Positions 7,596-15,983 of a stretch of DNA of 33,196 bases are shown here, in pieces. A program made the position numbers and the translations under genes. The DNA is from Andreesenia angusta (GTDB lineage: Bacteria; Bacillota; Clostridia; Tissierellales; Gottschalkiaceae). Location: positions 65,437 to 98,632 of the forward strand of contig JAUNVB010000001.1 of NCBI GenBank assembly GCA_030537835.1, read 5' to 3'. The notes under the pieces were generated by a model, which ran no database searches, had not been told where the DNA came from, and was given only the letters and a program-made list of their open reading frames with translations. The stretch's first letter is position 1; every line of letters begins with the position of its first letter.

Positions 7596-9425
7596 CTATT
7601 CCACTGTGACAGATTTTGCTAAATTTTTTGGTTTATCTACATCACACCCTCTATGAACTGCCACATAATATGAAAGCAATTGTAATGGTATTACTGATAG
7701 AACTGGAGTTAATATAGAAATTGTCTTAGGCATATATATTACCTGATCAGATACTTTTCCTACATCAGTATTTCCTTCTAAAGTAAATGAAATTACTTTA
7801 GCACCTCTAGTCACTACCTCCTTTATATTGCTTATCATTTTATCAAGCAATTCATTCTGTGTAGCTAATGCTATCACTGGAATATCCTCATCTATTAGAG
7901 CTATTGGTCCATGTTTTAATTCTCCTGCTGCATATGCTTCTGCATGTATATAAGAAATTTCCTTTAATTTCAATGCTCCTTCTAGAGATACTGCGCCATC
8001 AAGCCCTCTTCCTATATAGAACATGTCCATATGTCCAAAATTATTATTTGCAAATTTCTGTAGTTCTTCTTTATCTTCTAATAGTTTATTTACTTTATCT
8101 GGAAGCTCTAACATCTCATCTCTAATCAATCTATATTCTTCTACTTCCATTTCTCCATTCAATCTAGCAAAATAGAGTGCTAATATATACATAGATATCA
8201 ATTGGGTAGTATATGCTTTTGTAGAAGCAACAGCAATCTCAGGACCTGCCCATGTGTATAAAACATCATCGGCTTCTCTCGACGCAGAGCTACCAACAAC
8301 ATTCGTAACTGCTATTACTCTACAATTTTTCTTCTTTGCAAGCCTGAGTGCAGATAATGTATCTGCAGTTTCTCCCGATTGACTTATTATTATTAGCAAA
8401 GTATTTTCATCTATTAAAGGGTTTCTATATCTAAATTCTGATGCAATATCTACTTCTACCGGAATTCTTGCTAGTTTCTCTATTACATATTTACCCACCA
8501 TTCCGGCATGATAAGCAGTTCCACAAGCTACAATGAAAACTCTATTTATGTTTTTTAAATCTTCAGCCGTTAGATTTATATCATCAATTACTATATCATC
8601 TGAATCTTTCATTATTCTTGAATTCATAGTATCTCTTATAGCTTTTGGTTGTTCATAAATCTCTTTTATCATGAAATGTTCATATCCACCTTTTTCAGCA
8701 GACTCTGCATCCCAAGTTATATTATATACTTCCTTCTCTACAGGCATACCTTCTAATGTCTTTATCTCAACACCATCTTTAGATAGAATTACTAATTCTC
8801 TATCCTCTAACATATAGATTTTTCTAGTGTGATTGAGAATAGCGGGTATATCAGATGCGATGAAGTTCTCACCTTCTCCTAATCCTACAATAAGAGGACT
8901 ATCCTTCCTTATAGCAACTAACTTATCCGGCTCAATTTCAGAAATAACTCCTAAAGCATAGGAGCCTTCTATCTTATCTATTGATTTCGATACCGCCTCT
9001 ATCAGATCTCCATCATAGTTATAATCTAATAGATGTGCTATAACTTCAGTATCAGTATCAGATTGAAATTCATAGCCAAGTGATTCAAGCCATTCTTTAA
9101 TATATATATAGTTTTCAATAATTCCATTATGAACTACTGCTAATGTTCCACTTTTATTGAAATGTGGATGAGAGTTCGTATCCGATGGTTCTCCATGAGT
9201 AGCCCATCTAGTATGACCTATTCCTATATTCCCAGGTAATTTTTCTTTTTCTAATTTTTTCTCTAAGTTCTTAAGTCTTCCCTTGCATTTTTTTATTTTT
9301 ATCTTATCATCAACTATAACAGCAACTCCAGCTGAATCGTAACCTCTATATTCTAGCTTTTCTAATCCTTCCATTAGTATCGGTGTAGCTTCATTTTTTC
9401 CAATATAACCAACAATCCCACACAT
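7596..9425 (-). CDS. glmS: Glutamine--fructose-6-phosphate aminotransferase (isomerizing)
   Basis: GlmS makes glucosamine-6-phosphate from fructose-6-phosphate and glutamine, the first committed step to UDP-GlcNAc for peptidoglycan. The protein is 609 residues, full length. The N-terminal Ntn glutaminase domain starts MCGIVGYIG, with Cys2 as nucleophile once Met is removed, and has GHTRWATHGEPS and HNGIIENY; two SIS domains follow (SQSGETADT, then GALKLKEISYIHAEAY), and it ends LAKSVTVE as in the family. I start at the ATG at 9425 because Cys must be residue 2; an in-frame GTG six bases earlier would destroy this. The 63 bases upstream leave no room for the glmS ribozyme. It is in line with DUF134, asnB and glmM upstream. 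Confidence 0.97.
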   Translation of the reverse strand: MCGIVGYIGKNEATPILMEGLEKLEYRGYDSAGVAVIVDDKIKIKKCKGRLKNLEKKLEKEKLPGNIGIGHTRWATHGEPSDTNSHPHFNKSGTLAVVHNGIIENYIYIKEWLESLGYEFQSDTDTEVIAHLLDYNYDGDLIEAVSKSIDKIEGSYALGVISEIEPDKLVAIRKDSPLIVGLGEGENFIASDIPAILNHTRKIYMLEDRELVILSKDGVEIKTLEGMPVEKEVYNITWDAESAEKGGYEHFMIKEIYEQPKAIRDTMNSRIMKDSDDIVIDDINLTAEDLKNINRVFIVACGTAYHAGMVGKYVIEKLARIPVEVDIASEFRYRNPLIDENTLLIIISQSGETADTLSALRLAKKKNCRVIAVTNVVGSSASREADDVLYTWAGPEIAVASTKAYTTQLISMYILALYFARLNGEMEVEEYRLIRDEMLELPDKVNKLLEDKEELQKFANNNFGHMDMFYIGRGLDGAVSLEGALKLKEISYIHAEAYAAGELKHGPIALIDEDIPVIALATQNELLDKMISNIKEVVTRGAKVISFTLEGNTDVGKVSDQVIYMPKTISILTPVLSVIPLQLLSYYVAVHRGCDVDKPKNLAKSVTVE

Positions 9426-9488
9426 ATTCACCTGCTACATTAAGTAGTAACAGTTTCACCTACCTTTCATAGATTTTATAATTTAAAA

Positions 9489-9860
9489 TTACTCTTGATT
9501 TTTTCTTTCCTTTATTCTTGCTGGACAATCAGGACAAACGTCTACGAAGAATCTATCTTCGCATAATCTATACTGACCACCCTCTATTTTTAAGACTTTG
9601 CCATTAACCATAGCATCAGCTATTTTTTCTCTAGCTTCTTTATACATTCTCTGTACGGTTGAACGAGCTATTTCCATCTTTTCAGCTGTTTCAAATTGAT
9701 CTAAATTTCTATTGTCTATAAGCCTGATGACTTCGAACTCTTCTACAGTTAATATTACAGTCTCCATATCTTCAGGCGTATCGTAAAATCTAGGCTTTGG
9801 CACATAGATTGAATACTTTGGTTCTGCACAAACTTTTCTAAATTTCTTAGGCCTTGCCAA
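9489..9860 (-). CDS. DUF134 / UPF0251 family HTH protein
   Basis: A 123-residue protein of the UPF0251 (DUF134) family, proposed DNA-binding proteins of unknown role. It begins MARPKKFRKVCAEP as family members do; the middle (about 35-85) reads as a sigma-70 region 4-like helix-turn-helix (VEEFEVIRLID...TAEKMEIARSTVQRMYKEAREKIADA); the C-terminus has CPDCPARI, a possible metal-binding pair. The start is TTG at 9860, with AGGAG 9 bases upstream; an ATG three codons earlier directly abuts the AGGAG and is too close. It sits 12 bases after asnB and 63 before glmS, both glutamine amidotransferases. A role in regulating this operon is only inference. Confidence 0.85.
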   Translation of the reverse strand: MARPKKFRKVCAEPKYSIYVPKPRFYDTPEDMETVILTVEEFEVIRLIDNRNLDQFETAEKMEIARSTVQRMYKEAREKIADAMVNGKVLKIEGGQYRLCEDRFFVDVCPDCPARIKERKNQE

Positions 9861-9872
9861 TAAAATCATCTC

Positions 9873-11708
9873 CTACATATATATATTATGCCATATAGCA
9901 AATATCAATACTGTCCATATCTTTCTGCTATTGTCATCTACATTATTGCAATGATCCTCTAACAATTTATATATATATTTTTTATCAATATATTCATCAA
10001 TATCACTATATTTTATAGTTTCAATTGCCCAATCATGCATTTCATCTTTTAGCCAATGACGAATGGGCACTGGGAAGCCAAGTTTTCTTCTAGTAGAGGC
10101 TCCTGTCTTTACTACTTCTTTTGCTGCTTCTCTTAAAACGTATTTAGTTGTATTTTCTGCAATTCTCATATCTGAGCCTACTTTTGATGCAATCTCAAAT
10201 ACCTTTCTATCTAAAAAAGGAACTCTTAATTCTAATGAATTTGCCATAGTCATCCTATCAGCTTTAACTAATATATCTCCTCTTAGCCATGTATGAATAT
10301 CTATCTCCATCATCTTTGTAATATCATCATATTCATTAAATCTTTGATATATTGGTCCTGTAATATCTGTATATTTAATATTTCTAGAATATGTCTTTAA
10401 AAAACGACTCTTTTCTTTTTCTGTAAATATTTTAGCATTACCATAGAACCTTTCAACAAGTGGAGTCGTTCCTCTTTCAATAAAAGACTTTCCTTTCATA
10501 CCTTTAGGCATAACCTTTGAAACTCCTCTAATAGGATTGTGTAAAGCTTTTGGAATCTTTCTAAATAGATCTAGAGATATAGGCTCTCTATAAATAGTAT
10601 ATCCTCCAAATAATTCATCAGCTCCTTCTCCAGATAAAACTGCCTTAACGCTTTTTCTTGCTAATTTTGCAAGAAAATACAATGGAACTAGAGCTGGATC
10701 AGCTACTGGATCATCTAAATGCCAAACTATATTAGGCAATTCTTCCATAAATTCTTCCGGCGTAATTACTTTAGATATATTCTCAACACCGATACTATCG
10801 GCCGATTCTTTTGCAAAATCAATTTCACTAAATCCTTCTCTTTCAAAACCAACAGTAAAGGTTTTTATATCGGGATTTACTTCTTTTGACAATGCAGCTA
10901 TCATAGTTGAATCAACACCGCCACTTAAAAAGCATCCTACCGGAACATCGCTTCTCATATGAACTTTTACTGAATCTCTTAACACATCAATTATATCGTT
11001 CTTCGCATTTTTTCTCGATATATAAGAAGGTTTAAATTCTGCTTCCCAATATCTAATAGGTTCTATTTCTTCACCTATTTTAAATTCTGCATAAGAACCT
11101 GGTGGCATCTCATAAAAAGAATCTAAAATAGTCATATCACCTGGAACGTATTGATAAGTTAAATAATGCTGTAAAGCTGTTTTATTTACACCCCTATTTT
11201 TTTCATTTTCTAAAATAGATTTTTTTTCTGAAGCTAAATACAATTTGTCCTCAGTCTTATAATAGAATAGAGGTTTTATGCCAAAAAAATCTCTAGCAAT
11301 GAAAACTGTTTTTTCTAAAGTATCGTATATTACAAAGCTGAACATACCTCTTAAATCTCTTAATAACTCTTTCCCCTTATATTTATAGAGAGCTAGTATT
11401 ACTTCAGTATCAGAATTAGTCGCAAAGGAATAACCTTTTTCTTTTAGCTTTTCTCTTAATTCAATATGATTATATATCTCCCCATTATAACTTATAATAT
11501 ATCTATTATTATCGTAAAATAAAGGCTGACTACCATTTTCTAAATCAAAAAAGCTTAATCTTCTAAATCCAATAGCTATATTTTCATCTAAATAATACCC
11601 CTCGCTATCTGGGCCTCTATGAATTATAGTATCTGTCATCTGCTTTAATTCTTTTTCATTTATAAACTCATCACTGCCATAGTTCAATACAGTTATAAAA
11701 CCACACAT
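9873..11708 (-). CDS. asnB: Asparagine synthase (glutamine-hydrolysing)
   Basis: Converts aspartate, glutamine and ATP to asparagine, glutamate, AMP and PPi. The 611-residue protein has the class II glutaminase domain with nucleophile Cys2 (MCGFITVL), RGPDSEGYY at about 31-39 and NGEIYN at 75-80, then the synthetase domain with the PP-loop SGGVDS at 262-267, and SGEGADELFGGY further on. The ATG at 11708 has a GGAGTGG site. Some members of this family amidate cell-wall peptides (AsnB of Bacillus, LtsA), so the product may act on peptidoglycan precursors instead; the operon context of glmM and glmS makes that worth considering. Spacing to glmM is 11 bases. Confidence 0.92.
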   Translation of the reverse strand: MCGFITVLNYGSDEFINEKELKQMTDTIIHRGPDSEGYYLDENIAIGFRRLSFFDLENGSQPLFYDNNRYIISYNGEIYNHIELREKLKEKGYSFATNSDTEVILALYKYKGKELLRDLRGMFSFVIYDTLEKTVFIARDFFGIKPLFYYKTEDKLYLASEKKSILENEKNRGVNKTALQHYLTYQYVPGDMTILDSFYEMPPGSYAEFKIGEEIEPIRYWEAEFKPSYISRKNAKNDIIDVLRDSVKVHMRSDVPVGCFLSGGVDSTMIAALSKEVNPDIKTFTVGFEREGFSEIDFAKESADSIGVENISKVITPEEFMEELPNIVWHLDDPVADPALVPLYFLAKLARKSVKAVLSGEGADELFGGYTIYREPISLDLFRKIPKALHNPIRGVSKVMPKGMKGKSFIERGTTPLVERFYGNAKIFTEKEKSRFLKTYSRNIKYTDITGPIYQRFNEYDDITKMMEIDIHTWLRGDILVKADRMTMANSLELRVPFLDRKVFEIASKVGSDMRIAENTTKYVLREAAKEVVKTGASTRRKLGFPVPIRHWLKDEMHDWAIETIKYSDIDEYIDKKYIYKLLEDHCNNVDDNSRKIWTVLIFAIWHNIYM

Positions 11709-11719
11709 ATTTCCACTCC

Positions 11720-13063
11720 TTAATTTGCCTCTTTTTCTATTAAAGATGCTATCTCATTAGCCATTTTTTCAATATACTCATTATCTTCTCCTTCTAACAT
11801 TACTCTTATAAGAGGTTCTGTTCCAGAAGGTCTTATGAGTACTCTACCTTTTCCCTCTAAGCTCTTTTCTACTGATTTAATTTTATCAATAACCTTATCA
11901 TTAACTTCATATATGTTTTTCTTATCTCTCTCTACTCTTACATTTACAAGAACTTGAGGTAATTTCTTCATAATATCTTTTATTTCTGAAAGAGGTTTAT
12001 TCATTTCTTTAACTGTTTTAGCTAGACTAAGCGAAGTTATAAGTCCATCACCGGTAGTATTATAATCTAAAAGAATTATATGCCCTGATTGCTCTCCACC
12101 TATTTTATAACCATTAGAAAGCATATTCTCTAATACATATCTATCCCCTACTTTAGTCTGTTCTAATTTTATATCGTTTTCTTTACAACTTATGAATAAT
12201 CCCATATTACTCATAACCGTAACGACTAAAGTATCTTTTTCTAATTCATTATTATTCTTCAAATGATTTGCTAAAATAGTCATTATGAAATCTCCATCGA
12301 TTTCATTACCTTTATCGTCTATAGCTAAACATCTATCTGCATCTCCATCATAGGCAAATCCAATATCACAATTATTATCTACTGTGAATTTTTTAATAGA
12401 TTCTAAATGAGTAGATCCACAGTCTTTATTTATATTATAGCCATCCGGCTTATCATTTATTACTAAAACTTCTGCATTCAAATCTTTAAATAATTTAGGT
12501 GCAGATATATAGTTTGCACCATTTGAACAGTCTAAGGCTATTTTCATTCCTTTTAAATCTATATCATATATATTGCTTACATATTTTACATACTCTTCAA
12601 TAGAATTCTTGTCATCGTATGCATTTCCTATATCATTTCCTACTGGTGATGGCAGATTCTCTACTCCATCTTCAATAAGCTTCTCTATGCTCTCTTCCAT
12701 TTCATCAGTAAGTTTATATCCTTTTTCATTTAGAAACTTAATTCCATTGTATTCTACAGGATTATGTGATGCTGATATAACTACACCACCGTCTGCATTA
12801 TACTCTCTTACTAAATGAGCAACAGCTGGAGTCGGTACAACTCCAAGTTTTACAACATCTACTCCTACTGAACATATCCCTGCTATAAGTGCTGATTCTA
12901 ACATAGACCCTGATATTCTAGTGTCTCTACCAACTAAAATTTTAGCTTTCTCTTTTCCTTTTGAAAGAATATATGCTCCCGCTTTCCCTAATTTATATGC
13001 AAGTGTTGGATCTAGCTCTGTATTTGCAATCCCTCTAACACCATCAGTTCCAAATAATTTCAA
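11720..13063 (-). CDS. glmM: Phosphoglucosamine mutase
   Basis: Interconverts glucosamine-6-phosphate and glucosamine-1-phosphate, the step after GlmS on the way to UDP-GlcNAc. It has 447 residues, normal length. Seen are the N-terminal FGTDGVRG, the phosphoserine loop SASHNP with Ser99 as the expected phosphoserine, the metal-binding DGDADR at 239-244 and the C-terminal phosphate loop RPSGTEP. The start is a TTG at 13063, 7 bases after GAGGGGG. In related bacteria GlmM binds and inhibits CdaA; cdaA and cdaR lie directly upstream here as in most Firmicutes. It also has its own promoter candidate at 13102-13130, so it may be expressed apart from cdaA-cdaR. Confidence 0.97.
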   Translation of the reverse strand: MKLFGTDGVRGIANTELDPTLAYKLGKAGAYILSKGKEKAKILVGRDTRISGSMLESALIAGICSVGVDVVKLGVVPTPAVAHLVREYNADGGVVISASHNPVEYNGIKFLNEKGYKLTDEMEESIEKLIEDGVENLPSPVGNDIGNAYDDKNSIEEYVKYVSNIYDIDLKGMKIALDCSNGANYISAPKLFKDLNAEVLVINDKPDGYNINKDCGSTHLESIKKFTVDNNCDIGFAYDGDADRCLAIDDKGNEIDGDFIMTILANHLKNNNELEKDTLVVTVMSNMGLFISCKENDIKLEQTKVGDRYVLENMLSNGYKIGGEQSGHIILLDYNTTGDGLITSLSLAKTVKEMNKPLSEIKDIMKKLPQVLVNVRVERDKKNIYEVNDKVIDKIKSVEKSLEGKGRVLIRPSGTEPLIRVMLEGEDNEYIEKMANEIASLIEKEAN

Positions 13064-13101
13064 ATTTTTACCCCCTCAATAATATGGTATTTAACCCATC
13101 T

Positions 13102-13130
13102 ATTATATAATATTTTCAATCTATTTTCAA
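13102..13130 (-). promoter_or_regulatory. Internal promoter ahead of glmM
   Basis: Minus strand TTGAAA (13125-13130), 17-base spacer, TATAAT (13102-13107). The -35 overlaps the cdaR stop codon (13127-13129). It would start transcription near 13095, about 30 bases before glmM. Confidence 0.6.
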
Positions 13131-14383
13131 TTAGTTCTATCTTCAACCATTTCTTCTCTTTTAATTTTTACTAATATTGAATCTGGTTTTATACTTTTGA
13201 TTTTTAAGCTATCATCTTCAATATTAGCAATTATAGGAATAGTATATTCTCCACTTTCTAAAGCAGATGATAGATCTAGTTTTAAATTCAATTTAGAACT
13301 ATCTAAAGTCTCTAATTTGCTCTTATCTCCTTCAACTAAAATATCTATATTCGTATTTATAGAGTCTATATTGACTATTTCTATATCATCAGCTTTATTG
13401 ACAAAATTGCTTCCTGAAATATTCATATTTATTAATTTCTCTTCTATCTTATCATCTCTATTTTCTTCTTCAGTCTTTTTTATATTAACTTTTATATTTA
13501 CAGTATTATCCTTACTATATTTAAATCCCTCTGGAATTAATAAGGCAACTTTCTTTTCAAAGCTTTCGGTATTTCCACTTATATCTATATTTTCTGTATA
13601 TACAGTATTTATATCATCTATATCACTAGATTCTTTTATTAAATTGATATTCTTAGGATTTATTTCTATAGATTCAATCTTATATCCTTCAGCTAATTCT
13701 CCAACTATATTTGGTTCAATTCCTGCAATATTATTATCTCCAAAAGGAATATTTATACTGACTGATTTTACACTCATCTCTATACCTTTTACTATTTTCC
13801 CATTCTTATCAACTGCTATTAATTCCTTTTCTATCGGTTTATTACTCGATATTGATCTTCCCTCTAATACTGCAACTACTTTAGATATAGAATTGATAAC
13901 TGATTCAGGCCCCTTTACCGTACATGTCTTATTAGACAAGCTTATCTTATCTGTATCAAATCCATCTTTTATATTGCCATTTATTTCAACCTGTATATCG
14001 AATTTTTTATCTATAAGTTTTTCTATTTTTAAATCAATATATTCCGGATTATATACTATTTGATAATTATTGAATCTAAATTCATCCTCATCATAAAGTC
14101 TAATTCTATGTTCTCCAGGACCTATATCTTCTAGATCTACTTTTATATCAAAATTACTCCTGTGAATATCTGCTATCTCATTTCTTCTTCCAATTACCTC
14201 TATATCTATATTTTTTCTTCCTTCTTTCGTTATAATTAATCCATCTTTCAACCCAGTATATTGAACAGGTATATTCAAGAACTCTTTCGTTCTAGTCGGA
14301 TTTATATCTCCCATAGCTAAAAACCAAAGAAGTATAGCTATTATAAGAGATAGGAATTTAAAAAACAATTTTTTATTCTTCAT
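13127..14383 (-). CDS. cdaR: CdaA regulatory protein CdaR (YbbR-domain protein)
   Basis: Membrane-anchored extracytoplasmic protein that modulates the diadenylate cyclase CdaA. The 418-residue chain has one N-terminal transmembrane segment (about 7-23, FFKFLSLIIAILLWFLAMG), then YbbR-like beta-rich repeats, each about 80-90 residues long; the first includes PVQYTGLKDGL. The start is the ATG at 14383, 11 bases after AGGAGG; an in-frame GTG four codons earlier overlaps the Shine-Dalgarno itself. The gene begins 2 bases after the cdaA stop, so translation is likely coupled. The outer domains are rich in Ile, Asp, Asn and Lys, as expected for an AT-rich host. The gene order cdaA-cdaR-glmM matches the conserved c-di-AMP module. 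Confidence 0.92.
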   Translation of the reverse strand: MKNKKLFFKFLSLIIAILLWFLAMGDINPTRTKEFLNIPVQYTGLKDGLIITKEGRKNIDIEVIGRRNEIADIHRSNFDIKVDLEDIGPGEHRIRLYDEDEFRFNNYQIVYNPEYIDLKIEKLIDKKFDIQVEINGNIKDGFDTDKISLSNKTCTVKGPESVINSISKVVAVLEGRSISSNKPIEKELIAVDKNGKIVKGIEMSVKSVSINIPFGDNNIAGIEPNIVGELAEGYKIESIEINPKNINLIKESSDIDDINTVYTENIDISGNTESFEKKVALLIPEGFKYSKDNTVNIKVNIKKTEEENRDDKIEEKLINMNISGSNFVNKADDIEIVNIDSINTNIDILVEGDKSKLETLDSSKLNLKLDLSSALESGEYTIPIIANIEDDSLKIKSIKPDSILVKIKREEMVEDRTN

Positions 14384-14385
14384 TA

Positions 14386-15192
14386 CTATTTCCACCTCCT
14401 AAGCGGAAATATTCCTTCTTTTTTATTATCTTCTTTTAAATCTTTAAGTAAAATTATTTTAATCTCTTCAACAGTAAGAGGTCTCTTGAGTTTTCCGCCA
14501 AAAGCCATAGATATAGTTCCTGTTTCTTCTGAAACAACTATAGAGTAACAATCTGATTTTTCTGAAATTCCAATGGCTGCTCTATGTCTCGTCCCTAATG
14601 TTTTCTTTATAGTATAGTCATCAGAGAGAGGCAGAAAACATCCTGCTGCTTTAATTCTATTATTTTTTATTATCATAGCTCCATCGTGTAGAGGAGTATT
14701 CGGTATAAATATATTTATAAGTAAGCCTGTCGAAATTTCAGAATCTAATATAACACCAGTAGCTGCTATTTCATTAAGTCCTGTTTCTCTTTCTATTATT
14801 ATCAATGCTCCTGTTTTTTGATCAGACAACTCTTCAAGAGCTTCGCATAATTGATTTATAGTATGTTCTTCTTTAGTAATATTCTTCTCCCCTGAAAAAA
14901 ACTTTGTTCTTCCAATTCTTTCAAGTCCTTTTCTTAATTCATCTTGAAAAACTATGAATATGACAAATACCCCATAGTTCATTATTTTTTCTAGTATCCA
15001 ATATATAGTATATAGATGTAATATCCTGCTCAATTGTGTGACTATTAAGAGAATTAAAACTCCCTTCAAAAGCTGTTCTGCTCTAGTATCTTTTATCAGC
15101 ATAAAGCTTTTATAAATTACAAAAGTCACTATAGCTATATCCAGGACATCTCTAATACTTATGCTTGTAAGGAAGTCCTTTAAAAAATCCAA
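14386..15192 (-). CDS. cdaA: Diadenylate cyclase CdaA
   Basis: Makes cyclic di-AMP from two ATP; this messenger controls potassium and osmolyte transport and wall homeostasis. The 268-residue protein has three N-terminal transmembrane helices (roughly 14-32, 40-56 and 60-82) and a cytoplasmic DAC domain from about 100 on, with the catalytic DGA motif at 170-172 and RHR at 202-204 (GTRHRAAIG). The start is TTG at 15192, 6 bases after GAGGAGAG. It heads the cdaA-cdaR-glmM-asnB-DUF134-glmS-nitroreductase series, downstream of the terminator at 15254. A TATAAT on the minus strand at 15226-15231 may be its -10, but the -35 is poor. Confidence 0.96.
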   Translation of the reverse strand: MDFLKDFLTSISIRDVLDIAIVTFVIYKSFMLIKDTRAEQLLKGVLILLIVTQLSRILHLYTIYWILEKIMNYGVFVIFIVFQDELRKGLERIGRTKFFSGEKNITKEEHTINQLCEALEELSDQKTGALIIIERETGLNEIAATGVILDSEISTGLLINIFIPNTPLHDGAMIIKNNRIKAAGCFLPLSDDYTIKKTLGTRHRAAIGISEKSDCYSIVVSEETGTISMAFGGKLKRPLTVEEIKIILLKDLKEDNKKEGIFPLRRWK

Positions 15193-15247
15193 TTCAATCT
15201 CTCCTCATAAATCTTTCTATTTATAATTATACACTATTATATGGTAA

Positions 15248-15276
15248 CAAAAAAGAGACGATATCAAATCATCTCT
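15248..15276 (-). terminator. Intrinsic terminator after the DUF71 gene
   Basis: Minus strand stem of 9 bp with one mismatch (15268-15276 with 15254-15262), 5-base loop, followed by TTTTTTGTT. It separates the pyrophosphatase unit from cdaA. Confidence 0.82.
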
Positions 15277-15323
15277 CTATTTTATCAATTTTATAATTAT
15301 TTTATAAAAATTATATTAATATT

Positions 15324-15983
15324 TTATTTTAGCTTATACTTAACTATTGTATTTTTATCATTTATAATAAATTTTTCTCTTTCAATATCTAGATCTTTTT
15401 TAAATATAGGACCTGCATAGACTATAGTATGGTATTCGCCATTCTCGCCTGCGGGATCTATACCCATTTTAATAAATTCATCTATAATATTATTATCTAA
15501 ATTCGTATTCACATAATCTTTTAAATCGTATTCATTTTTATAAGCTGCTATTTTTGCCTTAAATCCTAAATCAATAAATTCTTTAACTACATCAATTCTT
15601 TTCATTCCCCAAAGTGGAAATATAGGTATTATACAGGCTTTTTCACATACTCTCTCAAGCCATTCTCTATGTGAAGCTAGATCAATATCTCCAAAAACAC
15701 CATAATCTACACCATCTTCCTTAGCTTTTCTCATAAATTCTAAAAGCTTTTCTTCATATCTTCCCCATCCAGCATTTGCTATATATAGTTCTAAACTAAG
15801 TTGTTTAGCTTGTTCTCTTACTATATCTTCTCCAAGCCCATGAGCTCTTGTACTCTTTCCATCTGAATCGAATGCTGTAAACAAGTATTTAGGACTATAT
15901 CCTAATTTTTTTGCTTTAAAAAAAGCGAGGCAAGAATCCTTGCCTCCACTCCATGATGAAAAAAATTTTTTATTCTTTTCCAT
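15324..15983 (-). CDS. PP-loop ATPase of the DUF71 / diphthine-ammonia ligase family
   Basis: N-type ATP pyrophosphatase domain with SGGKDS at 12-17, which adenylates a substrate and releases PPi. It has the family features GDIDLASHREW, IFPLWG and GENGEYHT (the usual GE-GEFHT signature). Archaeal and eukaryotic members amidate diphthine on elongation factor 2, but bacteria lack diphthamide, so the bacterial substrate is unknown; automatic labels as diphthine-ammonia ligase should not be trusted. The start is uncertain: the ATG at 15983 gives the family-like MEKNKKFFSSWSGGKDS, 219 residues; an ATG at 15998 adds five. Neither has a clear ribosome binding site, and both lie inside the end of the pyrophosphatase gene (14 or 29 bases overlap), so translation is probably coupled. 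Confidence 0.85.
   Translation of the reverse strand: MEKNKKFFSSWSGGKDSCLAFFKAKKLGYSPKYLFTAFDSDGKSTRAHGLGEDIVREQAKQLSLELYIANAGWGRYEEKLLEFMRKAKEDGVDYGVFGDIDLASHREWLERVCEKACIIPIFPLWGMKRIDVVKEFIDLGFKAKIAAYKNEYDLKDYVNTNLDNNIIDEFIKMGIDPAGENGEYHTIVYAGPIFKKDLDIEREKFIINDKNTIVKYKLK

Noticed and set aside
9426..9488. glmS ribozyme
   Set aside because: The gap is 63 bases, too short for the known core, and no matching helices are visible.
13197..14063. A 288-codon open frame on the plus strand opposite cdaR
   Set aside because: Antisense shadow of a low-complexity AT-rich gene; Ser/Phe/Ile-rich translation, no ribosome binding site, and cdaR is clearly real.
15324..15983. Diphthamide synthesis function
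   Set aside because: The family name comes from archaeal/eukaryotic members; bacteria have no diphthamide, so I keep only the family-level call.
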